Positions 52,901 to 64,000 of a stretch of 64,000 bases of DNA are shown here, piece by piece. Made by a program: the position numbers and the translations under genes. The number at the start of each line of letters is the position of its first letter. The first letter of the stretch is position 1. Below the pieces are notes generated by a model, which saw only the letters and a list, made by a program, of their open reading frames with translations, was not told where the DNA came from and did no database searches. The stretch comes from Malania oleifera (Eukaryota; Streptophyta; Magnoliopsida; Santalales; Ximeniaceae): contig NC_080420.1 of assembly GCF_029873635.1 (NCBI RefSeq), positions 123,140,719 to 123,204,718 on the forward strand, written 5' to 3'.

Positions 52901-53208
52901 TTGGTGTTCCTATGAAAAAAGGAGCTGTTAGAAAGAAAAAATATGGGTTTAAGTGTTTGATGAAAAATTCTAAGATGACTGAAAGTATTTAAAATGACTA
53001 AAATTAATAGGTTTTTTCGAGAAATGTAATTAATACGTTGATAATTTTGTAATACGTTGATAATTTTGAGTTAAATTACAATGCTCTTGTTTGTGGATTC
53101 AATTGCTTATTGACTATGTAAATGAATATTTTGCAGGTTTATGGGCCTGAGGCCACAATGACTGGCATTTGCAAGCAAGCAATAGATTGCATCATGTCTG
53201 CCGCATGA
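46911..53208 (+). CDS. ACLA: ATP-citrate lyase subunit A
   Basis: Cytosolic enzyme subunit. With ACLB it converts citrate, ATP and CoA to acetyl-CoA, oxaloacetate, ADP and phosphate, feeding waxes, flavonoids and sterols. Coding exons: 46911-47009, 48293-48469, 48552-48713, 48907-48987, 49583-49634, 50096-50210, 50310-50391, 51672-51767, 51906-52007, 52171-52287, 52373-52489 and 53137-53208. They sum to 1272 nt, 423 aa plus stop, the same length as Arabidopsis ACLA-1. ATP-grasp and citrate-binding parts include GKRGKSGLV (64-72), [16 protein letters not shown] (in exon 3), [24 protein letters not shown] (276-287) and [14 protein letters not shown] (338-351). The phosphohistidine is on ACLB, not here. 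The intron after exon 5 holds a 215-bp TIR element, the intron after exon 7 a solo LTR, and the intron 50211-50309 is stop-free and 3n. Intact. Confidence 0.97.
49666..49880. mobile_element. TIR/tRNA-like small repeat, copy 2, in an ACLA intron
   Basis: 215 bp with about 31-bp inverted ends (TGTTAGATTACCACTTTACC against TGTTAGATTGCCACTTTACT, inverted), with two mismatches. Direct flanks GATTT occur at 49661-49665 and 49881-49885. On the minus strand the interior resembles tRNA-like SINE heads: GGTATTAGAGCC (near 49848) and GGTTCTAGTC (near 49818), close to pol III A- and B-box patterns. GGCTCTAATACCA at 49837-49849 resembles an initiator-tRNA 3' end. It starts 31 bp after the intron donor. 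The class is uncertain: MITE or SINE-related. Confidence 0.7.
50211..50309 (+). other. Stop-free 3n intron (exitron candidate) in ACLA
   Basis: The donor GTACAT follows exon 6 and the acceptor TACTTTCAG precedes exon 7. Splicing gives the family sequence [17 protein letters not shown]. The intron is 99 bp with no in-frame stop, so retention would insert 33 residues (including [13 protein letters not shown]) after about residue 228, without a frame change. Confidence 0.85.
50926..51434. mobile_element. Solo LTR (Copia-like) in ACLA intron
   Basis: 509 bp with ends TGTTATG ... CACAACA, bounded by the perfect 5-bp duplication AGAAC (50921-50925 and 51435-51439). No internal coding region, so this is a solo LTR left after recombination. 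The phrase GATTTACGTGGTTTGGC is common in plant Copia LTRs. It lies between ACLA exons 7 and 8. Confidence 0.82.
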
Positions 53209-54449
53209 GGCCATCTTCAACCTTCAAGTTCAATGCATTTTGCTATAGTAATTTGGCGAAAGACCTTTTTGAAGGTGCAAGCTGGGTTGGGCTGTTGTAG
53301 ACTACAAAACGTCATTTTCTTTCTGTACAATTTTGAAACAAATTTCTTAATAAATGTATTACACGATTGTAGAGTCATTGGATCGAATTTGTGTTTCAGC
53401 GACAATCGCATTACAATTCAATGAATAACCAATCGTAAATGCAATCCTTTGTTATTTTAATGGCGACAGCTCATCATATTGAACTCGGGACAGCTGATCA
53501 TCAATTTTCCCCTTCAATACAATTTTTTATAAGAATAATGTATGCATGTAGGTATGTACATATGCATGCATGCATGCATGTATGTATGTATGTAGGTATG
53601 TACGTATGTTTGTAAAAAAGAGAAGGCCCTGGTGTTTCTGCTTGACTGTAGAAAAGGTGATAACTTGGAAACTTCATAGCAGGGAGTTTGGCACAAGTTG
53701 ATTGCCAGAGGAGCAAAATAGCATTTCATATAATAATATAATTTTGGCGTGTAGTTTTCATTGGATTCCCTACATATAAGAATTGGCATCCACTGCACTT
53801 TCCTGGGTTTTTACCTGCTCCGCGTGTTTTGTAATTTCAATTGTCTGCTTGTTAACTATTTTGTTTTCTCACGAGCTAAACAAAACAGTATGCTGCTACC
53901 CAACTTTTCTGAGTTCTATTTCAAATTTGGGAAACGGAAGAAAGAAAATTTTCTATCTTTAGTAGGGAGAGAATATACAATGAAACCTAATTTCTACTTT
54001 GTCTTTATTTTTCTTTTTCATTTTCTCGAACAAAATCCGAAACCTAAAATGGAGATCATGCCGATGCCACAATTTGAAACTCAAGGTGGGAAACTCATTC
54101 GGGGCTCTTGCACGTAACAAATTGATGTTACACCTCAGCCAACCCTAATGTCAAATTGGCAAAGAAGCACGTCCAAAAAACTCATGATGAGTTGAGAAAA
54201 ACTTGCAAATAAATGGAGGATTTGAAACATACTAGCTCCCAAGGGTTCTAGTTGAATCCTGTGCTACTTTCGTAGGTCCAAAAATAAATGTAACATATTG
54301 TTTAGCCCTAGATGCACTTAGGTCTGGTGAGGGAATCCCACTGAAAATGGTAACCGCTGCTTACAATTATTTCTAAGGCCAGGTGAGGGAATGCCACTGG
54401 CTGCCAAAAAAGGGGTGGGGAGGGGGGAGGAGGGAGAGTGGGTATTAAA
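53209..54449 (+). other. ACLA 3' UTR and downstream spacer
   Basis: The 3' UTR probably ends near 53.37-53.43 kb, after AATAAA at 53349-53354. Beyond it is spacer with a tetranucleotide microsatellite and no gene. Confidence 0.6.
53541..53610. repeat. (ATGC/ATGT)n microsatellite
   Basis: Mixed GTATGTAC, ATGC and ATGT units over about 70 bp in the ACLA 3' flank. Confidence 0.85.
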
Positions 54450-54962
54450 TGTTGGGCTTTGTGGAGTCTAGTTGTGTTTGATCCAGATGACCCAAACCGA
54501 AATAATGTTGCGTGGTTTTTTAATGGGAGATTTTTTACTGAGACTTAGTCCATGGGTGGAAAAATTTTGTAGGCCCATTTTGTAACCCATTGTGAATCTT
54601 GTGCGCAAGATATATATAGAAATCATTGTTTTTGTGGTGATTAGGGTTTTTTTTTTTATGCAATTTTAGAGAGAGAGGAAAATGTAATGACCCGAATAAT
54701 AATAATAATGGTATTTAAATAGAGAGAAAGGAAAATAGAAACAGTAACAGAAGGAGGCAGTCGACTTCGTCGATGACATCGCACTTTGAGAGTAATAATC
54801 AAGAGAAGATTTTGGAAGTCTAAAATTTGTCGACGAGGGTGTAAGTTCGTCGACGAATTTTCTACAGGACTCATTGACTAGGTGACGTGTCTCGTCGACG
54901 AATCCGACCCTATAAATAGCAAAAACCCGGATTTAAACGCATAAAATTAAGAAAAAAATCAC

Positions 54963-54996
<34 letters not shown>

Positions 54997-56878
54997 TTCG
55001 GTTTCTCTCTCCTCTCTCTTCGATTTCGGCTCTGTCGTTCCCCAGATCGACGATCTGAGGTCACCACGACGCTCCTGGGGAAGTTCTCTCCAAATCTGCC
55101 GGAGCGGATCGTTGGTGGAAGCGAGTTGAAATTCATCCCTGAGTTGAGGTAAGACTTTTTATGCCAAATTTGGTTTTACTGTAATTATAGGAAATGATAT
55201 TCACGTGAAAGCTGAAATTTAGTTCTGCGAGTTATTGTTTTCAGAGAGTTGAACGAGGAATCCTACGAGTGCAGGATCGAAAATTTTAGGAAGTTTCTTT
55301 CAGTATCAAGTAAGGAAATAAATTAAAGCAGTTATTTTCCATGCAAATTATTCTTATTTGTCGGTAAATTTATTTTCGGGAAAACATGTATTTTATCTGT
55401 ATATTATGAAGGAAATGCACATTTGGGGAAAATACTGCTATTATGTTGAAATGTATATATATATATATATGAGATGTCAGAAATTATGATTTTAAAATAT
55501 AATGTATGGTTTTATACAGCAAATGTGTGGCATGAATATTACTTTACGTGAGAAGTATTATGATATGACAATGTTATGGATGAAGTATGTTTTTCAGAGA
55601 TTATGAAAGAATACAGTACATTATGATTTTAAAGTACATGATAAATGATTTATTTATTTCGAATGATATGTATGAGATATTTGGCGCAAGGCCTGTGATT
55701 GATAGCCGGCGCGAGACCGTGTTTTGCGTATGATTTCGGCACGAGGCCGTATTTATGAAATGTTCGGCGCAAGGCTGTATTTATGAAATTATAGATATGC
55801 TATCAATCTATTTATGTTAAGTGCTATATTATCATGTACTATATGTTATCAAAACTTGGATGTTAGTTTAGCTCAGTTTCAGGAGCACGGTACCATATCT
55901 TATAGATCAGATATCTATGTTTAGATTGGTGCTAACCACCCCACGAGGGGGTGGGAGTTGGATAGTCGATATGACTTTCAGTGTAGAGTTATAGATGTCT
56001 ACTTAGCAGTCCGGACTAGAGTGTGGCGGGCTCATCGTACTTACAAACATTTTTGACTCGGCAGTAGTTGGCCAGCCATTGTCGGGTTCCGCTTTCAGGC
56101 AGCACAACCCGTCAAGGGGGATAATACATGACATTAGCTAGCTATTCATCCTGGGTATGTTTTTAGTATTATTAGTTACACCATACAGTTATGATTAGTA
56201 TGATGTAGTAGAAATATGAAACTATACGTTTTTGCAATTATTAAATGATGAATGTTTTCTGGTATGGAGTGTGTACTGTATATCTATAATATTATTAAGT
56301 ATTCATGTTGCAACACAACTGTATTTAGTTTATTTTCTCTTACTGAGAAGTGTCTCACCCCTGAACATTAAATGATTTTCAGGGAACCAAGAAAGACCAG
56401 CGGATCGAGGCTGCCATTGAGATAGAGTGATACTACCTCGATAAGAGGGTAAGTTCTGATCTAGGGCAGGAAATTCATATTGTAGGTCCCTAGACATGAG
56501 TATATGTTTGGAAATTTTTGGTGATTGTATATAAATACAGTGCTTTGGGATTACAGTTAACTCTGGTATTATGTATTTTGTGGTAATGAGGTTGATGATT
56601 TACATTTACTGCTGCCTAGGTTCCGCTGTGTATGACAGGTGTCCCTGCTACCTACGTGTTCGGGTTGACTATTTTATTTATTATGTTTTATTATATGTTA
56701 AGATAAACATGTCGTTACATAAAAACTGTACGACTGCACTCTATATTTTTCCATGATAATAATGAATCCCCATAACTCTGTGAACGTAGGCAAAATTGCC
56801 AAACCACGTAAATACTATCTTGTGCGTGTGATTCTTTTTTTCTTTCGGTGTGTGTTTTTCTCTATTTTGTTTCTCACA
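54450..56878 (+). repeat. Left LTR of the Copia element, split by an insertion
   Basis: About 390 bp of LTR sequence on the two sides of the nested LTR at 54683-56719. The right part contains CTCTGTGAACGTAGGC and GCCAAACCACGTAAATAC, typical of the ends of this Tnt1-like family. Confidence 0.75.
54683..56719 (+). mobile_element. Solo LTR, TGTAACGACCCG family, copy 1
   Basis: 2037 bp with ends TGTAATGACCCG ... GTCGTTACA; flanks GAAAA and TAAAA match at four of five. It contains several GTCGACGA palindromic motifs, then a TATA-like CCCTATAAATAGC near 54.91 kb. A short tandem run of CGGCGCAAGGC / CGGCACGAGGCC variants lies at 55.68-55.78 kb. No coding region. It sits inside the Copia left LTR and is therefore younger than it. 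Confidence 0.75.
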
Positions 56879-59548
56879 AGTTTTTTAGGAATTTCGTGCT
56901 AATTCCCCTACAGCTGCTATCAAAGTCTAGGGTTAGGTTTGAGTGGGAGCAATGGCAGAGGAAGCAGGAAAGACGCCTAAAATAGAAAAGTTTGATGGCA
57001 CAAACTTTGGATTCTAGAAAATGCAAACCGAGGGTTATCTTTATGGGAAGAAGTTGCATCTGCCGCTTCTAGGGGAAAAACCTGCGACTATGAAGGATGA
57101 GGAATGGACTCTTCTTGACAAATAGGTACTGGAGTTATCAAATTAACTCTATTTAGGTATGTCGCACACAATGTTGTAAAGGGTAAGAGCACAACAGATC
57201 TGATAAAGGCTTTGTGTGGTATATATAAAAAGTTGTCAGTAAACAACAAGGTACATCTAATGAAGAAATTGTTCAATTTGAAAATGACAGAGAATGCATC
57301 AGTAGCACAACATCTGAATGAGTTTAACACTATCACAAATCAATTGTCGTCTATAGAAATTGATTTTAATGATGAGATCCGTGTACTGATCGTTTTGGCT
57401 TCCTTGCCAAACAGTTGGGAGGCAATGAGGGTGATAGTAAGCAATTCTACAAGAAAAGAAAAACTAAAGTACAATGACATACAAGAGTTAATTCTGGCTA
57501 AGGAGATTCGCAGAAAAGATGCAGGTGAAACCTTAGGATCTGGTTATGCCCTAAACCTTAAGTAAAGAGGCAAAGGTAATGATAGAAATTCAAATCGGGG
57601 CATATCAAAATCCAAAAATTATAATCAGAGCATAAGTAAATCTAGATCAGACCAAGAAGTACAATGCTGCAACTGTGGGAAAACATGTCACTTTAGGAGG
57701 TAATGCAAAAGTCCTAAGAAGAAGAATGAAGATGATTTTGCTAATGCTATAACAGAAGAGGTACAAGATGCATTACTTCTTGCAGTAGACAATCCACTTG
57801 ATGATTGGGTTTTGGACTCAGGAGCTTCGTTTCACACCACTCCACACTAAGAAATCATATAGAACTATGTTACATGTGATTTTGGTAAGGTGTATTTGGC
57901 TGATGGTATAACCTTGGATGTTGTGGGTATGAGAAACGTCCGAATATTGTTGCCCAATGGGTCTGTTTGGTTACTAGAGAAGGTTCGACATATTCCTGAC
58001 CAAAGGTGGAATCTGATTTCTGTTGGACAACTTGATGATGAAGGGCATGCAATGTTGTTTGTTGGTGGTACTTGGAAGGTTACAAAGGGAGCTAGAGTAT
58101 TAGCTCGTGGAAAAAAGACTGGTACTCTATATATGACCTAAAGTCCTAGAGACACAAATGCAGTTGTTGAAGCAAGTACTGATACAAGCTTATGATACTG
58201 CAGACTTGGTCAAATGAGTGAGAAAGGGATGAAGATGCTGCTGTCAAAATGGAAACTACCAAAATTGAAGTCCATTGATTTTGACATGTGTGAAAGTTGC
58301 ATCTTAGGAAAGTAGAAAAATGTGAGCTTCTTGAAAACTGGTAGGACACCGAAGGCTGAAAATTTAGAGTTAATACACACTGATTTGTGGGGCATTCTCC
58401 AGTTGCATCCCTTTGAGGTTCAAGGTATTACATCACTTTCAATAATGACTCAAGAAGAAAGGCATGAGTTTATTTTCTGAAAAATAATCTGATGTATTTA
58501 AGAATTTTAAGAAGTGGAAGGCTATGGTTGAGATAGAAACAGGTTTGAAAGTAAGATGTTTAAGGTCAGACAATGGAGGAGAGTACATAGATGGAGGGTT
58601 TAGTGAGTATTGTGCTGCACATAGAATCAATATGGAAAAGACCATTCCTTCGACACCACAAAAAAATGGTGTGGTTGAGCGCATGAATAGAACTCTCAAT
58701 GAGCATGCTAGGAGTATGAGGTTGTATACTAAACTACCAAAAACTTACTGAGTTGATGCTGTTAGTACTGCAACTTACTTGATAAACCGAAGTCCTTTAG
58801 TTCCCATGAAGTTCAGACTTCCTGAAAAGGTTTAGAGCAATAAAGAAGTAAAGTTTTCTCATTTAAAAGTTTTTGGTTGTGTTTCTTATGTTCATATTGA
58901 TTCCGATGCTCATAGTAAACTTGATGCAAAGTCTAAAATATGTTTTTTCATTGGCTATGGTGATGAGAAATTTGGATATCGTTTTTGGAATGAACAAAAT
59001 AGAAAAATCATCAAAAGTAGAAATGTGATATTTAATGAACAGGTTATATACAAGGACAAGTCAACTGTAGTGTTAGATGTCACAGAGATAGATCAAAAGA
59101 AATCTGGTTTTGTCAACTTAGATAAATTGACTGAAAGTACTATCCAGAAAAGGGGTGAAGAGGATAAAGAGAATGTAGAATCACAGGTAGATCAGAGTAT
59201 ACCTGCAGCTGAAGTCTGTAGATCTTTCAGGACCATAAAACATCCACAACATTATTCAACTGCTCTAAATTATCTCCTTTTGACTGATAGTGGTGAGTGA
59301 GAGTGTTATGATGAAGCCTTGCAGGATAAAAATTCAAGAAAGCGGGAGTTAGCCATAAAGGATGAGATGGATTCGTTGTTGAGGAATCAGACATGGGAAC
59401 TGACTGAATTACTAGTAGGGTAGAAGACTTTGCACAACAAGTGGGTATACAGAATAAAGAATGAGCATGATGGTAGCAAGCGTTATAAGGCCAAATTAGT
59501 CGTCAAAAAGTTCCAGCAGAAGAAGGGCATTGACTACTCAGAAATATT

Positions 59549-61435
59549 TGTTGATTAAGGTGTAATCCCAAGAGGGGGGGTGAATTGGATATTAAAAAAA
59601 AATAATCCACTTAATTTCCTTTTACACACTTCTTATAAGTTTACCAACTACTTGTAGTTGCTTAATTATGTGTGAGTGTGGCAATCCTATCTATGCATGC
59701 AATATACTCAATTTAAATATATTGCGGAAAATAAAGAGTAAAAGGAAGAGAGAAGACAAACGCGATTTTACGAGGTTCAGCCGACTTGGCCTACGTCTTC
59801 GCCTTGAGCAACCACTCAAGGATTCACTAAAAACCCTGCTCCTTAAAGTGAGACGGAGCTTCCCTTACAAACCGCTGCTTACAAGAGGTACAACTCCCTC
59901 CTTATCCACTGCTCACAAGAGGTACAGCTTCCTCCTCACACTCGGTTCACAACCCGAACTGCGTTTACAATGAAATCTGAAAATAACACTCAAAACAATG
60001 CTTCTAACAAAAGCTTGTGAGTACAATTCAATTTCCTAGTACATTAACATATGATATAACTTGAAACTTAAGAATGTATGAAAAACGATACAATCGTTTG
60101 ATGTATGATATGCGTCAACACACAAATTCGTATTTAATCAAAACTCCCAAGTGAAAATATATTTGGAATGCTTTGGAGTCCACTAGGGTTCTTGATTCAC
60201 TTTGTAAAGATGCACAAGTATATTTGAAGTGAGCTATTTAACAAAAATTTGACTTGAATACAACTCAATCAAAAATCACAAAGTTTTCCTTTAAGTTCCA
60301 ATATTTTAATCAAAGTAGGTTTTTCAATAAGAAGCCAAATGAACAATATATATGAATATGTGTTTATGTACTTCTTGAATCGCAAATCAATCAACCAAGC
60401 TAACAAGTTTTTCTCAAAACATGATCTTTTCAAAAATCAGTTTTTATATGTGAATACACACTCAAGATCAAAACCTCTTTCTAATGATAAACACGTAAAG
60501 AGATGAGAGGTTCTTGAAAAGTAATAACTTGACAGATCAAACCTTAATACTGGATTAAAGTTTAGTTGGATGAATGAATGCCCTTTTGATTTCAGTAGAG
60601 ATTTTCCCAACGAAGATGGAAGAAGATTGAAGTGCAGAAAATCGGCTCTAGGGTTCAAGTCTTGCAATGATATGTATATCTTTCTTGTTGTGTCTCTTAG
60701 CTTGTGTTCTAGGGTTTAGATATTCATAATATATATTATATTACCCTTAGAATTAATCTCAGCCATTGGATCAATAAGATACTTTGCATGTCTTTTTAAT
60801 AAAAAACTGATTTTTAGGCTTTCCCGCGAGTTCAAGCAACTGAACTTGACTTCTGGCTCCTGAAGTGTCAACTTCAGGCGCCTGAGGTTCCAAGGTCAGG
60901 CTACCAAAGAGCCTCGGCCAGGTTCTGTCTTCTCCATTTAATTCTTCAGGCGACTGAACTTAATCTTCAGGCAACCGAACAAATTCTTCAAGCTACTGAG
61001 GTTTGAGTTCAGGCGACTGAAATCCCCATTTTCTCAAATTTTCATTTCTAACTATAAAATCTGTTTGGCTCCTTTTCTTGGGTATTTCATAAAATATATT
61101 TTTCATGATTTTGAAAACATTTCAAGGTCCATGAGAGTTTTCTAATGATGTACATGAAATGCATGAATCCTAAAATCATTATAAGTTATAATGAGCCTCA
61201 AATTAAATCATATGAAAATGTTAATACATGAGTTCTAAATACCCTTTCCCAAGATATTCTTGAATTTCGCCACTTGCATCTTGATTCCCGTACTCTTTGA
61301 GTTCCATGGATCTTGTCAAGATTTGTTAACTTTCAGTGCATGCTTAGTGTAAGTCCTGTTCACAAACTCAATGCACAGATCAAATATCAAGTGATTTGTC
61401 ATTATCAAAACAAGATTGGACTCGTATAGTCAACA
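59549..61435 (+). mobile_element. Nested long solo LTR in the Copia reverse-transcriptase region
   Basis: 1887 bp with ends TGTTGATT ... TAGTCAACA and the perfect 5-bp duplication ATATT (59544-59548 and 61436-61440). Copia coding sequence resumes on the far side. It includes AATCCCAAGAGGGGGGGTG near the start and ATTTTACGAGGTTCAGCC near 59.77 kb, typical LTR phrases. A cluster of TTCAGGCGACTGAA-like motifs lies at 60.84-61.03 kb. No polyprotein remnant is seen inside. Confidence 0.82.
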
Positions 61436-61806
61436 ATATTTTCTCCAGTTGTAAACATGTCAACAATTAGACTAGTACTAGGAATGGTGGCTGTAGAAAA
61501 CCTACATTTTGAGCAGTTAGATGTGAAGACGACATTCCTTCATGGTGAATTGGAGGAAGACATTTCATGATTCAACAAGAATGGTTCATTGTTCAGGGAC
61601 AAGAGAATTTAGTCTGCAAACTGAAAAAGAGCTTGTATGGCCTAAAACAAGCTCCACGACAGTGGTACAAGAAATTTGACAGTTTTATGCATAGATTTGG
61701 GTTCAAGAGATGTGAAGTTGATCACTGTTGCTATGTTAAGTTCTTTGGCAATTCTTACATCATTTTACTACTGTCTGTAGATGTTATGCTCGTTGCAGGG
61801 TCTAAC

Positions 61807-63770
61807 TATAACGACCCGAAGAATAATGTTATTTAAATAATAAAGAGGGAGGGAAATGGAAACAGGAACAAAAGGAGGCAGCAGACTTCGTTGACGAAAG
61901 CTTCGCATTCATCGACAACATTACATTTTGGATATAATAACTCTAGAAATTTTCCAAGCACTCGTCGATGAACACAGGGGTTTCGTTGACAAGGGTTCTT
62001 TAGAATCTCGTCGACGAGGTCCCGTCTCGTTGATGAGAATATACCGAGAGAGGATTATTGGGAAGTCTGAAATTCGTCGATGAGGGGTAGGTTTGTCGAT
62101 GAACTTTCTACAGGACTCGTTGACAAGGTGACGTGGCTCGTCGACGAATACCACAGTATAAATAGTGCAAAACCTCGGTTAAACAGTTAAACGCAGAAAT
62201 TCAGCGTCGCGTTTCCCTTTTTCTCTCTTATACGATTCTTTTTCCAACTTTTTTCAATTTCGGCCTCGTTAGTCGCCGGATCGACGATCTGAGGCCACCA
62301 CGACGCTCTTGGCAGAGTTCTCTTCAAGTTTTCTAGGGCGGATCGTCGGTGGGATTGAGTCGAATTTCTCCTTAGAATCAGGGTAAGGCCTTTTATTCAG
62401 TTTTTGACCTTATGGAAGTTGTAAGAAATGATGTAGGCCAAGAAATATTGATATTCTATTATGACAAATGTGATTTTCAGGGTGTGGAATAGGAAGCCAT
62501 GCAGGTGTAGGACCAGTATACGATAGGGGCTTTTCGACAGTTTGGTAAGGGAAATATGCTATGCTAGGAAAACCTAGTATGATTTCAGTGTGAAGTTTAT
62601 GTTTTTACCAGATTATTATTCAGAGCAGAAATTTGTGCAATTTATTATTGAGGTTAAAGTGTTTTAAATTATTGTGTGGCATGAGAGTATGAATACAGTA
62701 TAGAAACATGTTTATAAAGTATTTTTAGGAATATGTTTTACACAATATACAGACAGTGAAATGCGTTTATAGTATCTTTCAGAATACCATGATTTTATAG
62801 TTTTACAGCACCATAACAGGTAGATTTATAGTTATCTCAAAAAAATATAGTTGATATAGTTACAGATTATTACAGCATCATGGTTTGTATAGTTATTACA
62901 GAATCATGGTAAAACAGTTAGTTGTATATAAAAACGTATTATATAGTATCAGACCCTGATGGATCAGATAGCAAAGCACGGTATCGTAGCTATAGATATA
63001 CAGATATTCAATTCAGAGTGCAACCACTTAACTCAGATAGTAAGTGGTATGAGGTCGATCGTGCCTAGTTGTGGACAGGCTCTGCATCAGATATGGGTTG
63101 AGGAGGGCCGATCTGACTGAGGAGCAGAGTGGTTTACCCTGGTAGGCCAACCAGGATAGATCTAACCTTCGGGCTGCACAATCCTGTCATGAGGGGTTAA
63201 ATCATGACATACAACTATCCAGGGAAGTAATCTCAGATATTATAGTATTATCAAATTTTCCGAAATAGTAGTATTATTATGAAAAGTAATTTCATATAGT
63301 TTGACATGTTAAATTATGTAATTAAAGGTTTTATAATATGTTATGTAGTATCAGCATTTTCAATTTTAGTTATTTGTACTACTCTTAACTCGGATTAATT
63401 TTTACAGATCCACATCTTAGTAGCCACACACTAGTGATAGCATGTTTTGTCTTACTGAGCTTTGGCTCATCCTAGTGTTGAATTTTTTTTCAAGTGAGCC
63501 AGTTGGGCGAGCGGAGCAGGCTCGCAGATAGAGGAGTTGTTAGTCTGCCCTTTTTGAGCGTGAGCATTTTGGGGTTCAATTTTGTTAGCCTTGGTATTAG
63601 TAAGCATAGTTCTTGAGAGTACAGTGAAATATGTAATATTTGTGGAATATTTAGACACTTTGGTATTGTATATATATAAAGTTGTATTTCATGTTATTTG
63701 CTTTCCGCTGTGTAGGAAATTGTTTTAATTTAAAATAGTAGAGAATTTATTTTATAAGGAGGTTGTTACA
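61807..63770 (+). mobile_element. Solo LTR, TGTAACGACCCG family, copy 2
   Basis: 1964 bp starting TATAACGACCCG and ending GGTTGTTACA, with the perfect 5-bp duplication CTAAC (61802-61806 and 63771-63775). It is the same family as 54683-56719: shared AGGAGGCAG, TTTCTACAGGACTC and GACGATCTGAGG(C/T)CACCACGACG phrases. A TATA-like CAGTATAAATAG lies near 62.16 kb. It sits in the Copia reverse-transcriptase region. Confidence 0.85.
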
Positions 63771-64000
63771 CTAACATTGAGGATATTAGTAATCTAAAGA
63801 AGTAATTGTTAAAATAGTTTGCAATGAAGGATTTGGGAGCTGCAAAGCAGATCCTTGGTATGAGAATCATTAGAGACAAGGCTAATGGTACATTGAAACT
63901 TTTGCAATCAGAGTATGTGAAGAAAATTCTCAGCAGGTTCAACATGAATGAAGCTAAACCAGTGAGCACACCCTTGGGTAGTCATTTCAAACAAAGCAAA

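Larger units (their letters stand above)
54450..64000 (+). mobile_element. Copia (Tnt1-like) LTR retrotransposon with three nested LTR insertions, running off the right edge
   Basis: The left LTR starts TGTTGGGC at 54450 and ends CTCACA at 56878. Internal parts in Copia order: gag (about 56.95-57.6 kb), zinc knuckle near 57.67 kb, protease DSGAS near 57.82 kb, integrase about 58.2-58.75 kb, and reverse transcriptase from about 59.3 kb to the edge (LYGLKQAPRQWYKKF near 61.64 kb, MKDLGAAKQILGM near 63.84 kb). Integrase before reverse transcriptase defines Copia. It is interrupted at 54683-56719, 59549-61435 and 61807-63770 by other LTR sequences and has many further disabling changes, so it is a fossil. 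The right LTR lies outside the window. Confidence 0.92.

Overview
The window is nuclear DNA from a eudicot plant, probably a woody or large-intron species. It holds four conserved multi-exon plant genes with canonical GT/AG introns, long AT-rich spacers, and the usual plant mix of Copia and Gypsy LTR elements, RTE-type LINEs and hAT-like DNA elements. I saw no bacterial-style operon, CRISPR array, rRNA or intact tRNA gene.

Layout. (1) 1-9.8 kb, minus strand: a group I GSK3/shaggy-like kinase. Eleven coding exons are resolved, and the last ~27 codons lie beyond the left edge. (2) 9.8-15.8 kb: AT-rich spacer with microsatellites and a decayed duplication. (3) 15.85-32.06 kb, minus strand: the RPAP2 (RNA polymerase II CTD phosphatase) homologue. 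Its six coding exons sum to an in-frame 651 codons plus stop. Exons 4 and 5 are separated by a 13.1-kb intron packed with transposons: a decayed chromodomain Gypsy element, three RTE LINE fragments and a small TIR repeat. (4) 32-38 kb: divergent GC-rich block, a 1.1-kb hAT-like element carrying gene-like sequence, and an orphan promoter-like block. (5) 38.1-42.7 kb, minus strand: FACT subunit SPT16, coding in one exon with an intron in the 5' leader. (6) 42.8-46.6 kb: AT-rich spacer with two more hAT-like elements, each with an 8-bp target duplication. (7) 46.9-53.2 kb, plus strand: the A subunit of ATP-citrate lyase, 12 coding exons, 423 aa. One intron is 99 bp, a multiple of three and free of stops. 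Other introns hold a 215-bp TIR element and a 509-bp solo LTR. (8) 54.4 kb to the right edge: a Copia element broken by three later LTR insertions, two of them from one family.

How the genes relate: RPAP2 (Pol II import and CTD dephosphorylation) and SPT16 (histone chaperone during Pol II elongation) are adjacent genes of the transcription machinery. The GSK3-like kinase acts in signalling, and ACLA makes cytosolic acetyl-CoA. The genes look independently regulated. I found no clearly new multi-gene system. The most unusual items are the overloaded RPAP2 intron, the exitron-like intron of ACLA, the hAT-like elements with gene-like cargo, and the matching breakpoints of two opposed RTE fragments.
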